DNA of 64,000 bases from Nocardioides sp. Soil774 (GCF_001428125.1 NZ_LMSM01000002.1:1-64000), one strand, 5' to 3'; counted from the stretch's first letter, positions 47,261 through 57,456 are shown. The notes: generated by a model not told the origin, from the sequence alone. Numbers and translations are program-made.

Positions 47261-48706
47261 TCAGCCCTCGATGTTGGCCATGACGTGCTTGATGCGGGTG
47301 TAGTCCTCGAAGCCGTACATCGAGAGGTCCTTGCCGTAGCCCGACTTCTTGTAGCCCCCGTGCGGCATCTCCGCGACGAGCGGGATGTGGGTGTTGATCC
47401 ACACGCAGCCGAAGTCGAGCGCCTTCGACATCCGCATCGCCCGACCGAAGTCCTTGGTCCACACCGACGACGCCAGGCCGTAGTCGACGCCGTTGGCCCA
47501 GCGCACGGCCTCGGCCTCGTCGGTGAAGCGCTGCACGGTGATGACGGGGCCGAAGATCTCGTTCTGGATCGCGTCGTCGTCCTGCTGCAGTCCGGAGAGC
47601 ACGGTGGGCTCGAGGTAGAAGCCGTCGCCGAGGTCCGTACGCCGGTTCCCGCCGGCTGCGACGCTCGCGTGCGAGGGCAGGCGATCGATGAAACCGCTCA
47701 CGTGGGCGAGCTGGCGCGCGTTGTTGACCGGCCCGAAGAGCGCGTCGGCGTCGTCGGGCAGCCCGACCGGCGCCGAGCTGCGGGCGTAGTCGGACAGGGC
47801 GGCGACGAAGTCGTCGTGGATCCCCGGCGCGGCGAGCACCCGGGTGGCGGCCGTGCAGTCCTGGCCGGCGTTGAAGTAGCCGGCGATCGCGATGCCCTCG
47901 ACCGCGGCCTCGATGTCGGCGTCGTCGAACACCACGACGGGTGCCTTGCCGCCGAGCTCGAGGTGCACCCGCTTCACCTGCGGCGCGGCGCTGGCCGCGA
48001 CCTCGGCGCCGGCGCGGACCGAGCCGGTGATCGCGACGAGGCCCGGCGTGCGGTGCTCGACGAGCAGCCGGCCGGTCTCGCGGTCGCCGGTCACCACGTT
48101 GAGCGTGCCCGGCGGCAGGTGCGCCGCCGCCAGCTCCGCGAGGCGCAGCGTGCTCTCGGGCGTGGTGTCGCTGGGCTTGAGCACCACGGTGTTGCCGGCC
48201 GCGAGCGCGGGGCCGATCTTCCACACGGCCATCAGCAGGGGGTAGTTCCACGGCGTCACCTGGCCCACCACGCCGATGGGCTCGCGGCGGATCCACGAGG
48301 TGTGGCCGGCCATGTACTCGCCGGCCGCCTTGCCCTCCAGCACCCGTGCCGCGCCGGCGAAGAACCGCAGCTGGTCGACCATCGGCGGGATCTCCTCGCT
48401 CGCGGTGAGCGCCTTGACCTTCCCGGTGTTCTCCGACTCGAGCGCGATGAGCTCCTCGGCGTGCTCCTCGATCGAGTCGGCGATCTTCAGCAGCGCCTGC
48501 TGGCGCTCGCTCGGCGTCGTGCTGCCCCACTCCCCGAAGGCACGGTCGGCGGCCTCGTAGGCGGCGTCGACCTCCTCGGCGCCGGAGATGGGCGCGTGGG
48601 CCACGACCTGTCCCGTGGCGGGGTTGACGACCTCGCTCGTGGCTCCGGAACCGCCGTCGACGTAGGCGCCTCCGATGAAGTTGCGCAGCGTGCGTGGGCT
48701 GGTCAC
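47261..48706 (-). CDS. Gamma-aminobutyraldehyde-type aldehyde dehydrogenase
   Basis: A 481-residue NAD-dependent aldehyde dehydrogenase most like PatD (YdcW), which oxidises 4-aminobutanal to GABA. Signatures are [36 protein letters not shown], the nucleophile in [12 protein letters not shown], and the C-terminal [20 protein letters not shown]. The GTG start has GGAGGGATCCAC upstream. It is the first gene of the minus-strand run and lies 56 bp before potD, so it may head the whole operon. Other aminoaldehydes are possible substrates. Confidence 0.87.
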   Translation of the reverse strand: MTSPRTLRNFIGGAYVDGGSGATSEVVNPATGQVVAHAPISGAEEVDAAYEAADRAFGEWGSTTPSERQQALLKIADSIEEHAEELIALESENTGKVKALTASEEIPPMVDQLRFFAGAARVLEGKAAGEYMAGHTSWIRREPIGVVGQVTPWNYPLLMAVWKIGPALAAGNTVVLKPSDTTPESTLRLAELAAAHLPPGTLNVVTGDRETGRLLVEHRTPGLVAITGSVRAGAEVAASAAPQVKRVHLELGGKAPVVVFDDADIEAAVEGIAIAGYFNAGQDCTAATRVLAAPGIHDDFVAALSDYARSSAPVGLPDDADALFGPVNNARQLAHVSGFIDRLPSHASVAAGGNRRTDLGDGFYLEPTVLSGLQQDDDAIQNEIFGPVITVQRFTDEAEAVRWANGVDYGLASSVWTKDFGRAMRMSKALDFGCVWINTHIPLVAEMPHGGYKKSGYGKDLSMYGFEDYTRIKHVMANIEG

Positions 48707-48794
48707 GTGGATCCCTCCGGTCGGGTGCGGTGAGGCGAGACTAGGACGGCAGGCGGGCAGATCGCCATAGTCCAGACCAAAGAAACTGTCGGAA

Positions 48795-48815
48795 TCGCAG
48801 ATTTAACAGCTGCGA
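48795..48815. promoter_or_regulatory. Inverted repeat in the divergent promoter region, possible Lrp site
   Basis: TCGCAG (48795-48800) and CTGCGA (48810-48815) form a dyad around an AT-rich centre (ATTTAACAG). They lie in an unusually AT-rich stretch (48775-48830) between the divergent dehydrogenase and Lrp genes. Lrp/AsnC proteins bind such dyads. Binding is inferred only from position and symmetry. Confidence 0.45.
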
Positions 48816-48888
48816 AATGCGGAATCCACGTGTCGCGGCTTGCAAACCGGGCCTCCGGCACAGCACGATGTGCCCATGAGTGGTGCCC

Positions 48889-49347
48889 ATGAGTGAGCCA
48901 TCCGTGAAGCTCGACGCGACCGCGAAGCGCATCATCGAGCTCCTCCAGGAGGACGGCCGCATCTCCTACGCCGCGATCGCCAAGGCGGTGGGCCTCTCGG
49001 AGGCAGCCGCCCGTGCGCGGGTGCAGAAGCTGCTCGACTCCGACGTCATGCAGGTCGTCGCGGTGACCGACCCCACCCAGGTCGGGTTCACCCGCCAGGC
49101 GATGATCGGCGTGCGCACCGAGGGCGACCCCATGAAGGTGGGGGACCGGCTCGCGGAGGTGGCCGAGGTCGACTACGTCGTCACCACCGCCGGCAGCTTC
49201 GACCTCCTCGTCGAGGTGGTGTGCGAGGACGACCCGCACCTGCTCGACGTGATCCGCCAAGTCCGTGAGCTCGACGGCGTGGTCTCCTCCGAGACCTTCG
49301 TCTACCTCAAGCTCAACAAGCAGCACTACAACTGGGGAACACGATGA
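48889..49347 (+). CDS. Lrp/AsnC family transcriptional regulator
   Basis: A 152-residue regulator. The N-terminal HTH is DATAKRIIELLQEDGRISYA with LSEAAARARVQKLL (about 7-45). The C-terminal RAM/AsnC ligand domain has VDYVVTTAGSFDLLVEVVCE and ends with a YLKLNKQHYNW segment. It overlaps the aminotransferase gene (ATGA) and is divergent from the polyamine operon, so it likely controls both in response to an amino acid or polyamine. The ATG at 48889 was chosen. A 13-bp tandem duplication upstream creates a decoy ATG at 48876 that stops after six codons. Confidence 0.88.
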   Translation: MSEPSVKLDATAKRIIELLQEDGRISYAAIAKAVGLSEAAARARVQKLLDSDVMQVVAVTDPTQVGFTRQAMIGVRTEGDPMKVGDRLAEVAEVDYVVTTAGSFDLLVEVVCEDDPHLLDVIRQVRELDGVVSSETFVYLKLNKQHYNWGTR

Positions 49348-50732
49348 CCCATCACCTCGACCACGAATCCTTCGACTACCAGGCGGCCGGTCGCGACCAC
49401 CTGTGGCTGCACTTCACCCGGCACTCGACCTACGAGAACGGCGGCGAGATGCCGCTCATCGTCAAGGGCGAGGGGCACAAGATCTGGGACAGCCACGGAC
49501 GCGAGTACATCGACGGGCTCGCCGGCCTGTTCGTCGTCCAGGTGGGCCACGGCCGCGAGGAGCTCGCGGAGGCCGCGGCGAAGCAGGCCAAGGAGCTGGC
49601 GTTCTTCCCGCTCTGGTCCTTCGCCCACCCGCGCGCCGTGGAGCTCGCCGACCGGATCGCCGCGATGGCGCCCGGCGACCTCAACCGTGTCTTCTTCACC
49701 ACCGGCGGCGGCGAGGCCGTCGAGTCGGCCTGGAAGCTGGCCAAGCAGTACTACAAGCTCACCGGCAAGCCCGGCAAGCACAAGGTGATCTCGCGCGCCG
49801 TGGCCTACCACGGCACCCCGCAGGGCGCGCTCTCCATCACCGGCATCCCGCCGCTGAAGGAGATGTTCGAGCCGCTCGTGCCGGGCGCGCACAAGGTGCC
49901 CAACACCAACTTCTACCGCCGCCCGGACTACGTCGGCGACGACGAGAAGGCCTTCGGCCGCTGGGCTGCCGACCGGATCGCGGAGGCCATCGAGTTCGAG
50001 GGCCCCGACACGGTGGCCGCGGTGTTCCTCGAGCCGGTGCAGAACGCCGGCGGGTGCTTCCCGCCGCCTCCCGGCTACTTCGAGCGGGTGCGAGAGATCT
50101 GTGACGAGTACGACGTCCTGCTGGTCTCCGACGAGGTGATCTGCGCCTTCGGCCGGGTGGGGGAGATGTTCGGCGCGACCGAGTTCGGCTACCAGCCCGA
50201 CATCATCACCTGCGCCAAGGGCATGACCTCGGGCTACTCGCCGATCGGCGCGATGATCGCCAGCGACCGGCTCTTCGAGCCGTTCAAGTCGGGCACCACG
50301 GCGTACGCCCACGGCTACACCTTCGGCGGGCACCCCGTGTCGTCCGCCGTGGCGCTGGCCAACCTCGACATCTTCGAGCGCGAGGGCCTCACCGACCACG
50401 TCCAGCAGAACGCCCCGGCGTTCCGCTCGACGCTGGAGAAGCTGCTCGACATCCCGATCGTCGGCGACGTGCGCGGCCACGGCTACTTCTACGGCATCGA
50501 GCTGGTCAAGGACCGCGAGACCAAGGAGACCTTCGACGACGCCGAGTCCGAGCGGCTGCTGCGCGGCTACCTCTCCGGCGCGCTGTGGGAGGCCGGCCTC
50601 TACTGCCGCGCCGACGACCGCGGCGACCCGGTCATCCAGCTCGCGCCGCCGCTGATCATCGGCCAGACGGAGTTCGACGACATCGAGCAGCGGCTGCGCT
50701 CGGTGCTCACCGGAGCCCTGGCGCACCTCTGA
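49344..50732 (+). CDS. Class III aminotransferase, putrescine/omega-amino acid type
   Basis: A 462-residue PLP enzyme (fold type I, class III). Key parts are FFTTGGGEAVESAWKLAKQY, the AVAYHGTPQGALSITG segment, EPVQNAGGCFPPPPGYF, DEVICAFGRVGEMFG and the PLP lysine in IITCAKGMTSGYSPIG. It resembles polyamine/omega-amino acid:pyruvate aminotransferases (SpuC-like). Translational coupling to Lrp and the divergent Pot/aminobutyraldehyde dehydrogenase operon support putrescine to 4-aminobutanal as its role. Taurine or beta-alanine transaminase activity cannot be excluded. Confidence 0.85.
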   Translation: MTHHLDHESFDYQAAGRDHLWLHFTRHSTYENGGEMPLIVKGEGHKIWDSHGREYIDGLAGLFVVQVGHGREELAEAAAKQAKELAFFPLWSFAHPRAVELADRIAAMAPGDLNRVFFTTGGGEAVESAWKLAKQYYKLTGKPGKHKVISRAVAYHGTPQGALSITGIPPLKEMFEPLVPGAHKVPNTNFYRRPDYVGDDEKAFGRWAADRIAEAIEFEGPDTVAAVFLEPVQNAGGCFPPPPGYFERVREICDEYDVLLVSDEVICAFGRVGEMFGATEFGYQPDIITCAKGMTSGYSPIGAMIASDRLFEPFKSGTTAYAHGYTFGGHPVSSAVALANLDIFEREGLTDHVQQNAPAFRSTLEKLLDIPIVGDVRGHGYFYGIELVKDRETKETFDDAESERLLRGYLSGALWEAGLYCRADDRGDPVIQLAPPLIIGQTEFDDIEQRLRSVLTGALAHL

Positions 50733-50753
50733 GGCCCGGCTCCGTGAGGCCTC
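50731..50753 (+). terminator. Possible weak terminator after the aminotransferase gene
   Basis: GAGGCC (50731-50736) and GGCCTC (50748-50753) form a 6-bp stem with an 11-nt loop right at the stop codon. No T-run follows and the trmB start is 43 bp further on, so read-through is possible. Confidence 0.35.
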
Positions 50754-50795
50754 GGTGATGTGCGTGGGGCCGGGTGTTCGGTGAGGATGTGCGGC

Positions 50796-51521
50796 GTGAA
50801 CGACGTCGTACGCCCTGCCCGCCCGCACCACAAGCTCACCGAGGACGGGCGTCGCATGCGCGAGGTCCTCACCTACTCCCGGCGCGGCAGCAGGTTCACC
50901 CCGCGGCAGGCCGAGTCGTGGGCGGCCCACCAGGCCGAGTGGGTCATCCCCGAGGAGGCCGTCGACCGGCCCGGCTTCTCGCTGGTTGAGCGGTTCGGGC
51001 GCGAGGCCCCGCTCGTCGTCGAGATCGGGTCGGGCATCGGTGAGGCGACGGCCGTCCTGGCGGCCGCGCGCCCAGAGGTCAACGTGCTCGCCCTCGAGGT
51101 GTGGCTCCCCGGCGTGGCCGACTCGCTGTGGCGGGTGGCCGAGGCGGGCGCCGACAACGTGCGCTTCTGCTCCGTCGACGCGGTGTGGTCGCTCGAGCAC
51201 CTGCTCGCCCCGGGAAGCCTGACCGAGCTCTGGACCTTCTTCCCCGACCCCTGGCGCAAGACCAAGCACCACAAGCGCCGCCTGGTGAACCCGGCCAACG
51301 CCGCCCTCGCCTCGTCGCGACTCGTGCCGGGCGGCGCCTGGCGCCTGGCGACCGACTGGGCCGACTACGCCGAGCAGATGCGCGAGGTCCTCGACGCCGA
51401 GCCCACGCTCCAGGGCGGCCCCGTCGAGCGCTGGGACGAGCGACCGGTCACGCGCTTCGAGCGCAAGGGCCGCGACGTCGGCCGCGACATCAGCGACTTC
51501 CTCTACCGCCGCACGGGCTGA
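50796..51521 (+). CDS. trmB: tRNA (guanine-N7)-methyltransferase
   Basis: A 241-residue TrmB that methylates G46 of tRNA using SAM. Motif I is VVEIGSGIGEATAVLAA, the acidic residue follows in LALEVW, and the family signature FFPDPWRKTKHHKRRLV is intact. The GTG at 50796 has GAGG 9 nt upstream. The ATG at 50787 (three codons longer) has no ribosome site in range. It precedes the S10 promoter. Confidence 0.9.
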   Translation: MNDVVRPARPHHKLTEDGRRMREVLTYSRRGSRFTPRQAESWAAHQAEWVIPEEAVDRPGFSLVERFGREAPLVVEIGSGIGEATAVLAAARPEVNVLALEVWLPGVADSLWRVAEAGADNVRFCSVDAVWSLEHLLAPGSLTELWTFFPDPWRKTKHHKRRLVNPANAALASSRLVPGGAWRLATDWADYAEQMREVLDAEPTLQGGPVERWDERPVTRFERKGRDVGRDISDFLYRRTG

Positions 51522-51897
51522 GCCGGCTGCGATTTGGCGTGGGCGTGGGGAGTCTGCCAAGATGTTCCGGTTGCTCCGGCGGGTCGCCGGGGTGCGGCAC
51601 ACCTTGACTTCTGAATCGCGTCTCCTTTGATCGAGCCAGTCGTCACGCGTGCACCGCACCGGATCGAGAAGCCCTCGATCGGAGACCCGACCAGATCCGA
51701 CAACCGTCGGGTGCCACCCAGAGCAGTACGACGTCCCCCCGGGGTCGTGTCACGAGCCAGCCCGTTTTTCCAGTTGGCAGCGCGACACGCCCGACCGCGG
51801 GGGTCGGAGGGTGGAGGAGAGACAGGCGGTGCCCGCCCACCAGGGGTCGGGAACCGAAACCAGACCAGGCGTACGAGATCGAAGAGGACAGGGACCT
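51522..51897 (+). promoter_or_regulatory. S10 operon promoter region and about 330-nt leader
   Basis: This 376-bp gap holds no gene. TTGGCG (51534-51539) and CAAGAT (51558-51563), 18 bp apart, are the best promoter. TTGACT (51604-51609) with TTTGAT (51626-51631), 16 bp apart, is a second candidate. The long leader contains local hairpins: GATCGAG-aagcc-CTCGATC (51662-51680) and CCGACC-gcggg-GGTCGG (51791-51807). The length and structure suggest post-transcriptional control of ribosomal protein synthesis, possibly by L4 as in other bacteria, but no known leader motif was identified. Confidence 0.55.
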
Positions 51898-52206
51898 ATG
51901 GCGGGACAGAAGATCCGCATCAGGCTCAAGGCCTATGACCACGAGGTGATCGACACCTCGGCGCGGAAGATCGTGGACACCGTCACCCGTACGGGTGCGA
52001 AGGTCGCCGGCCCTGTGCCGCTGCCGACCGAGAAGAACGTGTACTGCGTCATCCGTTCGCCCCACAAGTACAAGGACTCCCGCGAGCACTTCGAGATGCG
52101 CACCCACAAGCGCCTCATCGACATCATCGACCCGACGCCGAAGACCGTCGACTCGCTGATGCGTCTCGACCTGCCCGCCGGTGTCGACATCGAGATCAAG
52201 CTCTGA
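51898..52206 (+). CDS. rpsJ: 30S ribosomal protein S10
   Basis: A 102-residue S10 (30S head; also NusE in transcription antitermination). [20 protein letters not shown] start and the [16 protein letters not shown] end are canonical. First gene of the S10 cluster. The ATG at 51898 follows AGGACAGGGACCT. Confidence 0.98.
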   Translation: MAGQKIRIRLKAYDHEVIDTSARKIVDTVTRTGAKVAGPVPLPTEKNVYCVIRSPHKYKDSREHFEMRTHKRLIDIIDPTPKTVDSLMRLDLPAGVDIEIKL

Positions 52207-52213
52207 GGCTGAC

Positions 52214-52879
52214 ATGACGAACACTTTTGAGCGCAACGCGAAGGGACTGCTGGGCACCAAGCTCGGCATGACCCAGCTGTGGGACGAGAACAACAAGGTC
52301 GTCCCCGTCACCGTGATCGCGGCCGCGACCAACGTCGTGACCCAGGTCCGCCGGCCCGAGGTGGACGGCTACAACGCCATCCAGGTCGGCTTCGGCGAGA
52401 TCGAGGCCCGCAAGGTCAACTCGCCCGAGGCCGGTCACTTCTCCAAGGCCGGTGTCACCCCGCGCCGTCACGTCGCGGAGATCCGCACCGCTGACGCCGC
52501 GAGCTACACCGTGGGCCAGGAGATCGGCGTCGACACCTTCGCCGCCGGCGAGGAGATCGACGTCACCGGCACCAGCAAGGGCAAGGGCTTCGCCGGTGTC
52601 ATGAAGCGTCACGGCTTCCACGGTGTCTCCGCCTCGCACGGTGCCCACCGCAACCACCGCAAGCCGGGCTCGATCGGCGCCTGCGCCACCCCGGGTCGCG
52701 TGTTCAAGGGCACCCGCATGGCGGGCCGCATGGGCAACGACACGGTGACCACCCAGAACCTGACGGTGCACGCCGTCGACGCCGACAAGGGCCTGATCCT
52801 GCTCAAGGGTGCCGTTCCCGGCCCCCGCGGCGGGCTCGTCATGCTCCGCTCGGCTGCCAAGAAGACGCAGGAGGCCTGA
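52214..52879 (+). CDS. rplC: 50S ribosomal protein L3
   Basis: A 221-residue L3, an early 23S-binding assembly protein near the peptidyl transferase centre. It has [20 protein letters not shown] at the N-terminus and the characteristic [20 protein letters not shown]. It lies 7 bp after rpsJ and 2 bp before rplD. Confidence 0.98.
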   Translation: MTNTFERNAKGLLGTKLGMTQLWDENNKVVPVTVIAAATNVVTQVRRPEVDGYNAIQVGFGEIEARKVNSPEAGHFSKAGVTPRRHVAEIRTADAASYTVGQEIGVDTFAAGEEIDVTGTSKGKGFAGVMKRHGFHGVSASHGAHRNHRKPGSIGACATPGRVFKGTRMAGRMGNDTVTTQNLTVHAVDADKGLILLKGAVPGPRGGLVMLRSAAKKTQEA

Positions 52880-52881
52880 GC

Positions 52882-53760
52882 ATGGCTGTCAAGACCGTCA
52901 AGGTCGACCTCCCCGCCGAGATCTTCGACGTCGAGGTCAACATCCCCCTGATCCACCAGGTCGTGGTCGCCCAGCAGGCTGCTGCGCGCCAGGGCACGCA
53001 CGCCACCAAGACCCGCGCCGACGTGCGCGGTGGTGGCCGCAAGCCCTACAAGCAGAAGGGCACCGGCCGCGCCCGCCAGGGCTCGACCCGCGCTCCGCAG
53101 TTCGCCGGTGGTGGCGTCGTCCACGGCCCGCAGCCGCGCAGCTACGACCAGCGCACCCCCAAGAAGATGAAGGCCGCCGCCCTGCGCGGTGCCCTCTCCG
53201 ACCGGGCCCGCAACGGTCGCGTCCACGTGGTCGACGCCCTGGTGACGGGTGACAAGCCCTCCACCAAGGGTGCGCTGGCCTCGCTGCTGTCGCTCACCGA
53301 CCGCGTGGGCTACCTCGTGGTGCTCGAGCGCACCGACGCGATCACCTGGCTCTCGCTGCGCAACGCGCCCGAGGTCCACATCGTCGCCGTCGACCAGCTC
53401 AACACCTACGACGTGCTCAACTCCGACGACGTGGTGTTCACCAAGGGCGCCTACGACGTGTTCGTCGGTGGTGCCTCGGCCTCGGCCCCGGCCGCGAAGA
53501 CCGTCGAGGTCGAGAAGACCGAGAAGCCCGCCGCGACCGAGCAGTCCTCCGACGAGCCGGCCCTGCCGGCCGGCGCGAAGGCCCCGCTCAAGAGCGGCAA
53601 GAACCCCAAGGGCTACGAGGTCCAGGGCCTGGAGTCCGGCACCTACCTCGTCGAGGGCGACGCCGACTACGACGCCGCCGCCGGTGACTTCTGGTTCAAG
53701 TCCGTCGAGGACGCCGAGGCCGCTGGTCTGACCCGTGCCGCCAAGGAGGACGACAAGTGA
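52882..53760 (+). CDS. rplD: 50S ribosomal protein L4 with an extra C-terminal domain
   Basis: A 292-residue L4, about 80 residues longer than usual. Residues 1-196 are a normal L4, including the exit-tunnel loop ([20 protein letters not shown]) and a normal C-terminal core ([14 protein letters not shown]). Residues 197-240 are an Ala/Glu/Lys/Pro-rich linker. Residues 241-286 form a compact module, [20 protein letters not shown] followed by [20 protein letters not shown], resembling the actinobacterial sunset-type domain. L4 binds 23S rRNA and in some bacteria represses its own operon. The extension would lie on the ribosome surface. The stop overlaps the rplW GTG. Confidence 0.95.
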   Translation: MAVKTVKVDLPAEIFDVEVNIPLIHQVVVAQQAAARQGTHATKTRADVRGGGRKPYKQKGTGRARQGSTRAPQFAGGGVVHGPQPRSYDQRTPKKMKAAALRGALSDRARNGRVHVVDALVTGDKPSTKGALASLLSLTDRVGYLVVLERTDAITWLSLRNAPEVHIVAVDQLNTYDVLNSDDVVFTKGAYDVFVGGASASAPAAKTVEVEKTEKPAATEQSSDEPALPAGAKAPLKSGKNPKGYEVQGLESGTYLVEGDADYDAAAGDFWFKSVEDAEAAGLTRAAKEDDK

Positions 53761-54062
53761 GCACCCTGCACAAGGACCACCGCGACGTGCTGATCGCGCC
53801 GGTCGTCTCCGAGAAGAGCTACGGCCTGCTCGACGCCAACAAGTACACCTTCATCGTCCACCCGGACGCCAACAAGACCGAGATCAAGATCGCGGTCGAG
53901 AAGGTCTTCGACGTCAAGGTCACCTCGGTCAACACGATCAACCGTCAGGGCAAGACCCGTCGCACCCGCTACGGCATGGGCAAGCGCCCCAACACCAAGC
54001 GCGCGATCGTCAGCCTCGCCGAGGGTCACCGCATCGACATCTTCGGAGGTCCGGTCTCCTGA
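53757..54062 (+). CDS. rplW: 50S ribosomal protein L23
   Basis: A 101-residue L23, located at the exit of the peptide tunnel where trigger factor and SRP dock. [20 protein letters not shown] and the ARTR-like [20 protein letters not shown] are canonical. A GTG start overlaps the rplD stop by 4 bp. Confidence 0.97.
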   Translation: MSTLHKDHRDVLIAPVVSEKSYGLLDANKYTFIVHPDANKTEIKIAVEKVFDVKVTSVNTINRQGKTRRTRYGMGKRPNTKRAIVSLAEGHRIDIFGGPVS

Positions 54063-54086
54063 CCGGGCTCCTGACTAGGAACTGAT

Positions 54087-54923
<837 letters not shown>

Positions 54924-54928
54924 CCGAC

Positions 54929-55210
54929 ATGCCTCGCAGCCTGAAGAAGGGCCCCTTCATCGACGACCACCTTCAGAAGAAGGTGGACGCCGAGAACGAG
55001 AAGGGCAGCCACAACGTCATCAAGACCTGGTCGCGCCGGTCGATGATCGTGCCCGACATGATCGGTCACACCATCGCTGTGCACGACGGTCGCAAGCACG
55101 TCCCCGTCTTCGTGACCGACTCCATGGTCGGCCACAAGCTCGGGGAGTTCGCCCCGACCCGCACCTACCGCGGGCACGTCAAGGAAGACCGGAAGGGACG
55201 CCGCCGATGA
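54929..55210 (+). CDS. rpsS: 30S ribosomal protein S19
   Basis: A 93-residue S19 of the 30S head, beginning [20 protein letters not shown] and ending [20 protein letters not shown] plus basic residues. It overlaps rplV by 4 bp (ATGA). Confidence 0.98.
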   Translation: MPRSLKKGPFIDDHLQKKVDAENEKGSHNVIKTWSRRSMIVPDMIGHTIAVHDGRKHVPVFVTDSMVGHKLGEFAPTRTYRGHVKEDRKGRRR

Positions 55211-55656
55211 GCACCACCGAGCGCAGCCGCACCAGTGCGCGCCGCGAGTCGCTGCTCGGCGACCAGCCGGGCGCGTTCGCCAGCGCACGCTACGTGCGGA
55301 TCACCCCGATGAAGGCCCGCCGTGTCGTCGACATGGTCCGCGGCCTCCAGGTCGACGAGGCCCTGACCCTGCTGCAGTTCGCGCCGCAGGCCGCCTCCGA
55401 GACCGTCTACAAGGTGCTGGAGAGCGCGATCGCCAACGCCGAGACGACCGAGGGGCTCACCCGGGCCGACCTCCTCGTCTCGGTCGCCATGGTCGACGAG
55501 GGCCCGACGATGAAGCGTTGGCGTCCGCGTGCCCAGGGCCGTGCCACCCGCATCAACAAGCGCACCAGCCACATCACCCTCGCGGTGCAGCCGGCCGACG
55601 CGCTCACCGCGCCGGGCAAGAAGGCCCGCGCCTCGAAGAACGGAAAGGGTGCCTGA
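55207..55656 (+). CDS. rplV: 50S ribosomal protein L22
   Basis: A 149-residue L22, whose beta hairpin lines the exit tunnel. [20 protein letters not shown] and the hairpin region [20 protein letters not shown] are canonical. It has an N-terminal lead of about 28 residues and a basic C-terminal tail. The stop shares a base with the rpsC ATG (TGATG). Confidence 0.97.
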   Translation: MSTTERSRTSARRESLLGDQPGAFASARYVRITPMKARRVVDMVRGLQVDEALTLLQFAPQAASETVYKVLESAIANAETTEGLTRADLLVSVAMVDEGPTMKRWRPRAQGRATRINKRTSHITLAVQPADALTAPGKKARASKNGKGA

Positions 55657-56474
55657 TGGGCCAGAAGATCAACCCGAACGGGTTCCGCCTGGGCATCTCC
55701 ACCGACCACAAGAGCCGTTGGTACGCCGACAAGCTCTACAAGTCGTACGTCGGTGAGGACGTCGCCATCCGCAAGCTGCTCTCCAAGGGCATGGAGCGGG
55801 CCGGCATCTCCAAGGTCGAGATCGAGCGCACCCGCGACCGCGTCCGGGTGGACATCCACACCGCGCGTCCCGGCATCGTCATCGGTCGCCGTGGCGCCGA
55901 GGCCGACCGCATCCGCGGCGAGCTCGAGAAGCTCACCGGCAAGCAGGTGCAGCTCAACATCCTCGAGGTCAAGAACCCCGAGGTCGACGCGCAGCTGGTC
56001 GCCCAGGGCGTCGCCGAGCAGCTCTCGGGCCGTGTGCAGTTCCGCCGTGCCATGCGCAAGGCGATGCAGACCTCGATGCGCTCGGGTGCCAAGGGCATCC
56101 GGATCCAGTGCTCGGGCCGCCTCAACGGCGCCGAGATGTCGCGTACGGAGTTCTACCGCGAGGGCCGCGTGCCCCTGCACACGCTCCGCGCCGACATCGA
56201 CTACGGCTTCTACGAGGCGCGCACCACCTTCGGCCGCATCGGCGTGAAGGTCTGGATCTACAAGGGCGAGGTCGCCGGCACCCGTGCCGAGCGCCAGGCC
56301 CAGCAGGCCGCGCGTGCCGGTGCCCCCGGTCGCGGTGGCCGTCCCAACACCCGTGGCGGCGACCGTCCGAGCCGTGGCTCGCGCGGCGACCGCGCTCCTC
56401 GCACCGAGGGCACTGCTGAGGCTTCAGCGGCCCCCGCCGCCGAGGCTGCACCGAGCACCGGACAGGAGGCCTGA
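55656..56474 (+). CDS. rpsC: 30S ribosomal protein S3 with low-complexity C-terminal tail
   Basis: A 272-residue S3, part of the mRNA entry site. [15 protein letters not shown] and KH-domain segments ([20 protein letters not shown]) are normal. After about residue 215 it has a Gly/Arg/Pro-rich then Ala/Glu-rich tail of some 55 residues. Tails of this kind are common in actinobacterial S3. It is coupled to rplV. Confidence 0.97.
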   Translation: MGQKINPNGFRLGISTDHKSRWYADKLYKSYVGEDVAIRKLLSKGMERAGISKVEIERTRDRVRVDIHTARPGIVIGRRGAEADRIRGELEKLTGKQVQLNILEVKNPEVDAQLVAQGVAEQLSGRVQFRRAMRKAMQTSMRSGAKGIRIQCSGRLNGAEMSRTEFYREGRVPLHTLRADIDYGFYEARTTFGRIGVKVWIYKGEVAGTRAERQAQQAARAGAPGRGGRPNTRGGDRPSRGSRGDRAPRTEGTAEASAAPAAEAAPSTGQEA

Positions 56475-56478
56475 CCTC

Positions 56479-56898
56479 ATGTTGATGCCCCGTCGCGTCA
56501 AGCACCGCAAGCAGCACCACCCCAAGCGTCGTGGCGCTGCCAAGGGCGGCACCACGCTGGCCTTCGGTGACTTCGGCATCCAGGCGGTCGAGGGTCACTA
56601 CGTGACCAACCGACAGATCGAGTCGGCCCGTATCGCCATGACCCGTCACATCAAGCGTGGTGGAAAGGTCTGGATCAACATCTACCCGGACCGCCCGCTG
56701 ACCAAGAAGCCTGCCGAGACCCGCATGGGTTCCGGCAAGGGTTCCCCCGAGTGGTGGGTTGCCAACGTCAAGCCCGGCCGCGTCATGTTCGAACTCTCCG
56801 GTGTCGACGAGGTGACTGCTCGTGAGGCCATGCGCCGCGCGATGCACAAGCTCCCGATGAAGTGCCGGTTCATCTCCCGTGAGGCCGGTGAATTCTGA
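56479..56898 (+). CDS. rplP: 50S ribosomal protein L16
   Basis: A 139-residue L16, contacting A- and P-site tRNAs. [20 protein letters not shown] and [20 protein letters not shown], the loop carrying the usual conserved arginine, are canonical. The last base of its stop starts the rpmC ATG. Confidence 0.98.
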   Translation: MLMPRRVKHRKQHHPKRRGAAKGGTTLAFGDFGIQAVEGHYVTNRQIESARIAMTRHIKRGGKVWINIYPDRPLTKKPAETRMGSGKGSPEWWVANVKPGRVMFELSGVDEVTAREAMRRAMHKLPMKCRFISREAGEF

Positions 56899-57140
56899 TG
56901 GCTACCCAGCTGAATGCCCACGAGCTCGACGAGCTCAACGCCACCGACCTGGAGGCGAAGCTCCGCGAGGCCAAGGAGGAGCTTTTCAACCTCCGGTTCC
57001 AGGCCGCAACCGGCCAGCTCGAGAGCCACGGTCGGCTCCGGGTGGTCAAGAAGGACATCGCCCGCATCTACACCGTGGTGCGCGAGCGCGAGCTCGGGAT
57101 CCGCACCACGCCGGGCACCAACGAAGAGGCGAAGGCATGA
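56898..57140 (+). CDS. rpmC: 50S ribosomal protein L29
   Basis: An 80-residue L29, close to the tunnel exit. [20 protein letters not shown] and [18 protein letters not shown] are typical. It overlaps rpsQ by 4 bp (ATGA). Confidence 0.97.
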   Translation: MATQLNAHELDELNATDLEAKLREAKEELFNLRFQAATGQLESHGRLRVVKKDIARIYTVVRERELGIRTTPGTNEEAKA

Positions 57141-57421
57141 GCGAGAACACTGCGACCCAGGCAACCGACGAGCGCAACAAGCGCAAGGTCCGTGAGGGCC
57201 TCGTCGTGAGCGACAAGATGGACAAGACCATCGTCGTCGCTGTCGAGGACCGCGTGAAGCACGCCCTCTACGGCAAGGTGCTGCGCAAGACCTCGCGCCT
57301 CAAGGCGCACGACGAGACCAACCAGTGCGGCATCGGCGACCGGGTCCTCATCATGGAGACCCGTCCGCTGTCCGCCACCAAGCGCTGGCGCCTGATCGAG
57401 GTCCTCGAGAAGGCCAAGTGA
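57137..57421 (+). CDS. rpsQ: 30S ribosomal protein S17
   Basis: A 94-residue S17, a primary 16S rRNA binder. [20 protein letters not shown] and [19 protein letters not shown] are canonical. It is the last gene before a 121-bp gap with a strong hairpin, matching the end of the classical S10 operon. Confidence 0.97.
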   Translation: MSENTATQATDERNKRKVREGLVVSDKMDKTIVVAVEDRVKHALYGKVLRKTSRLKAHDETNQCGIGDRVLIMETRPLSATKRWRLIEVLEKAK

Positions 57422-57425
57422 GCCG

Positions 57426-57456
57426 CGGGTGGGGTGAGCACCGCTCGCCGCACCCG
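57426..57456 (+). terminator. Terminator-like hairpin between rpsQ and rplN
   Basis: CGGGTG (57426-57431) pairs with CACCCG (57451-57456). Inside it GGTGAGC (57433-57439) pairs with GCTCGCC (57443-57449) with one G-U pair and an ACC loop, leaving a single G-G mismatch. It marks the classical S10/spc boundary. No T-run follows, so partial termination or processing is likely. Confidence 0.65.
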
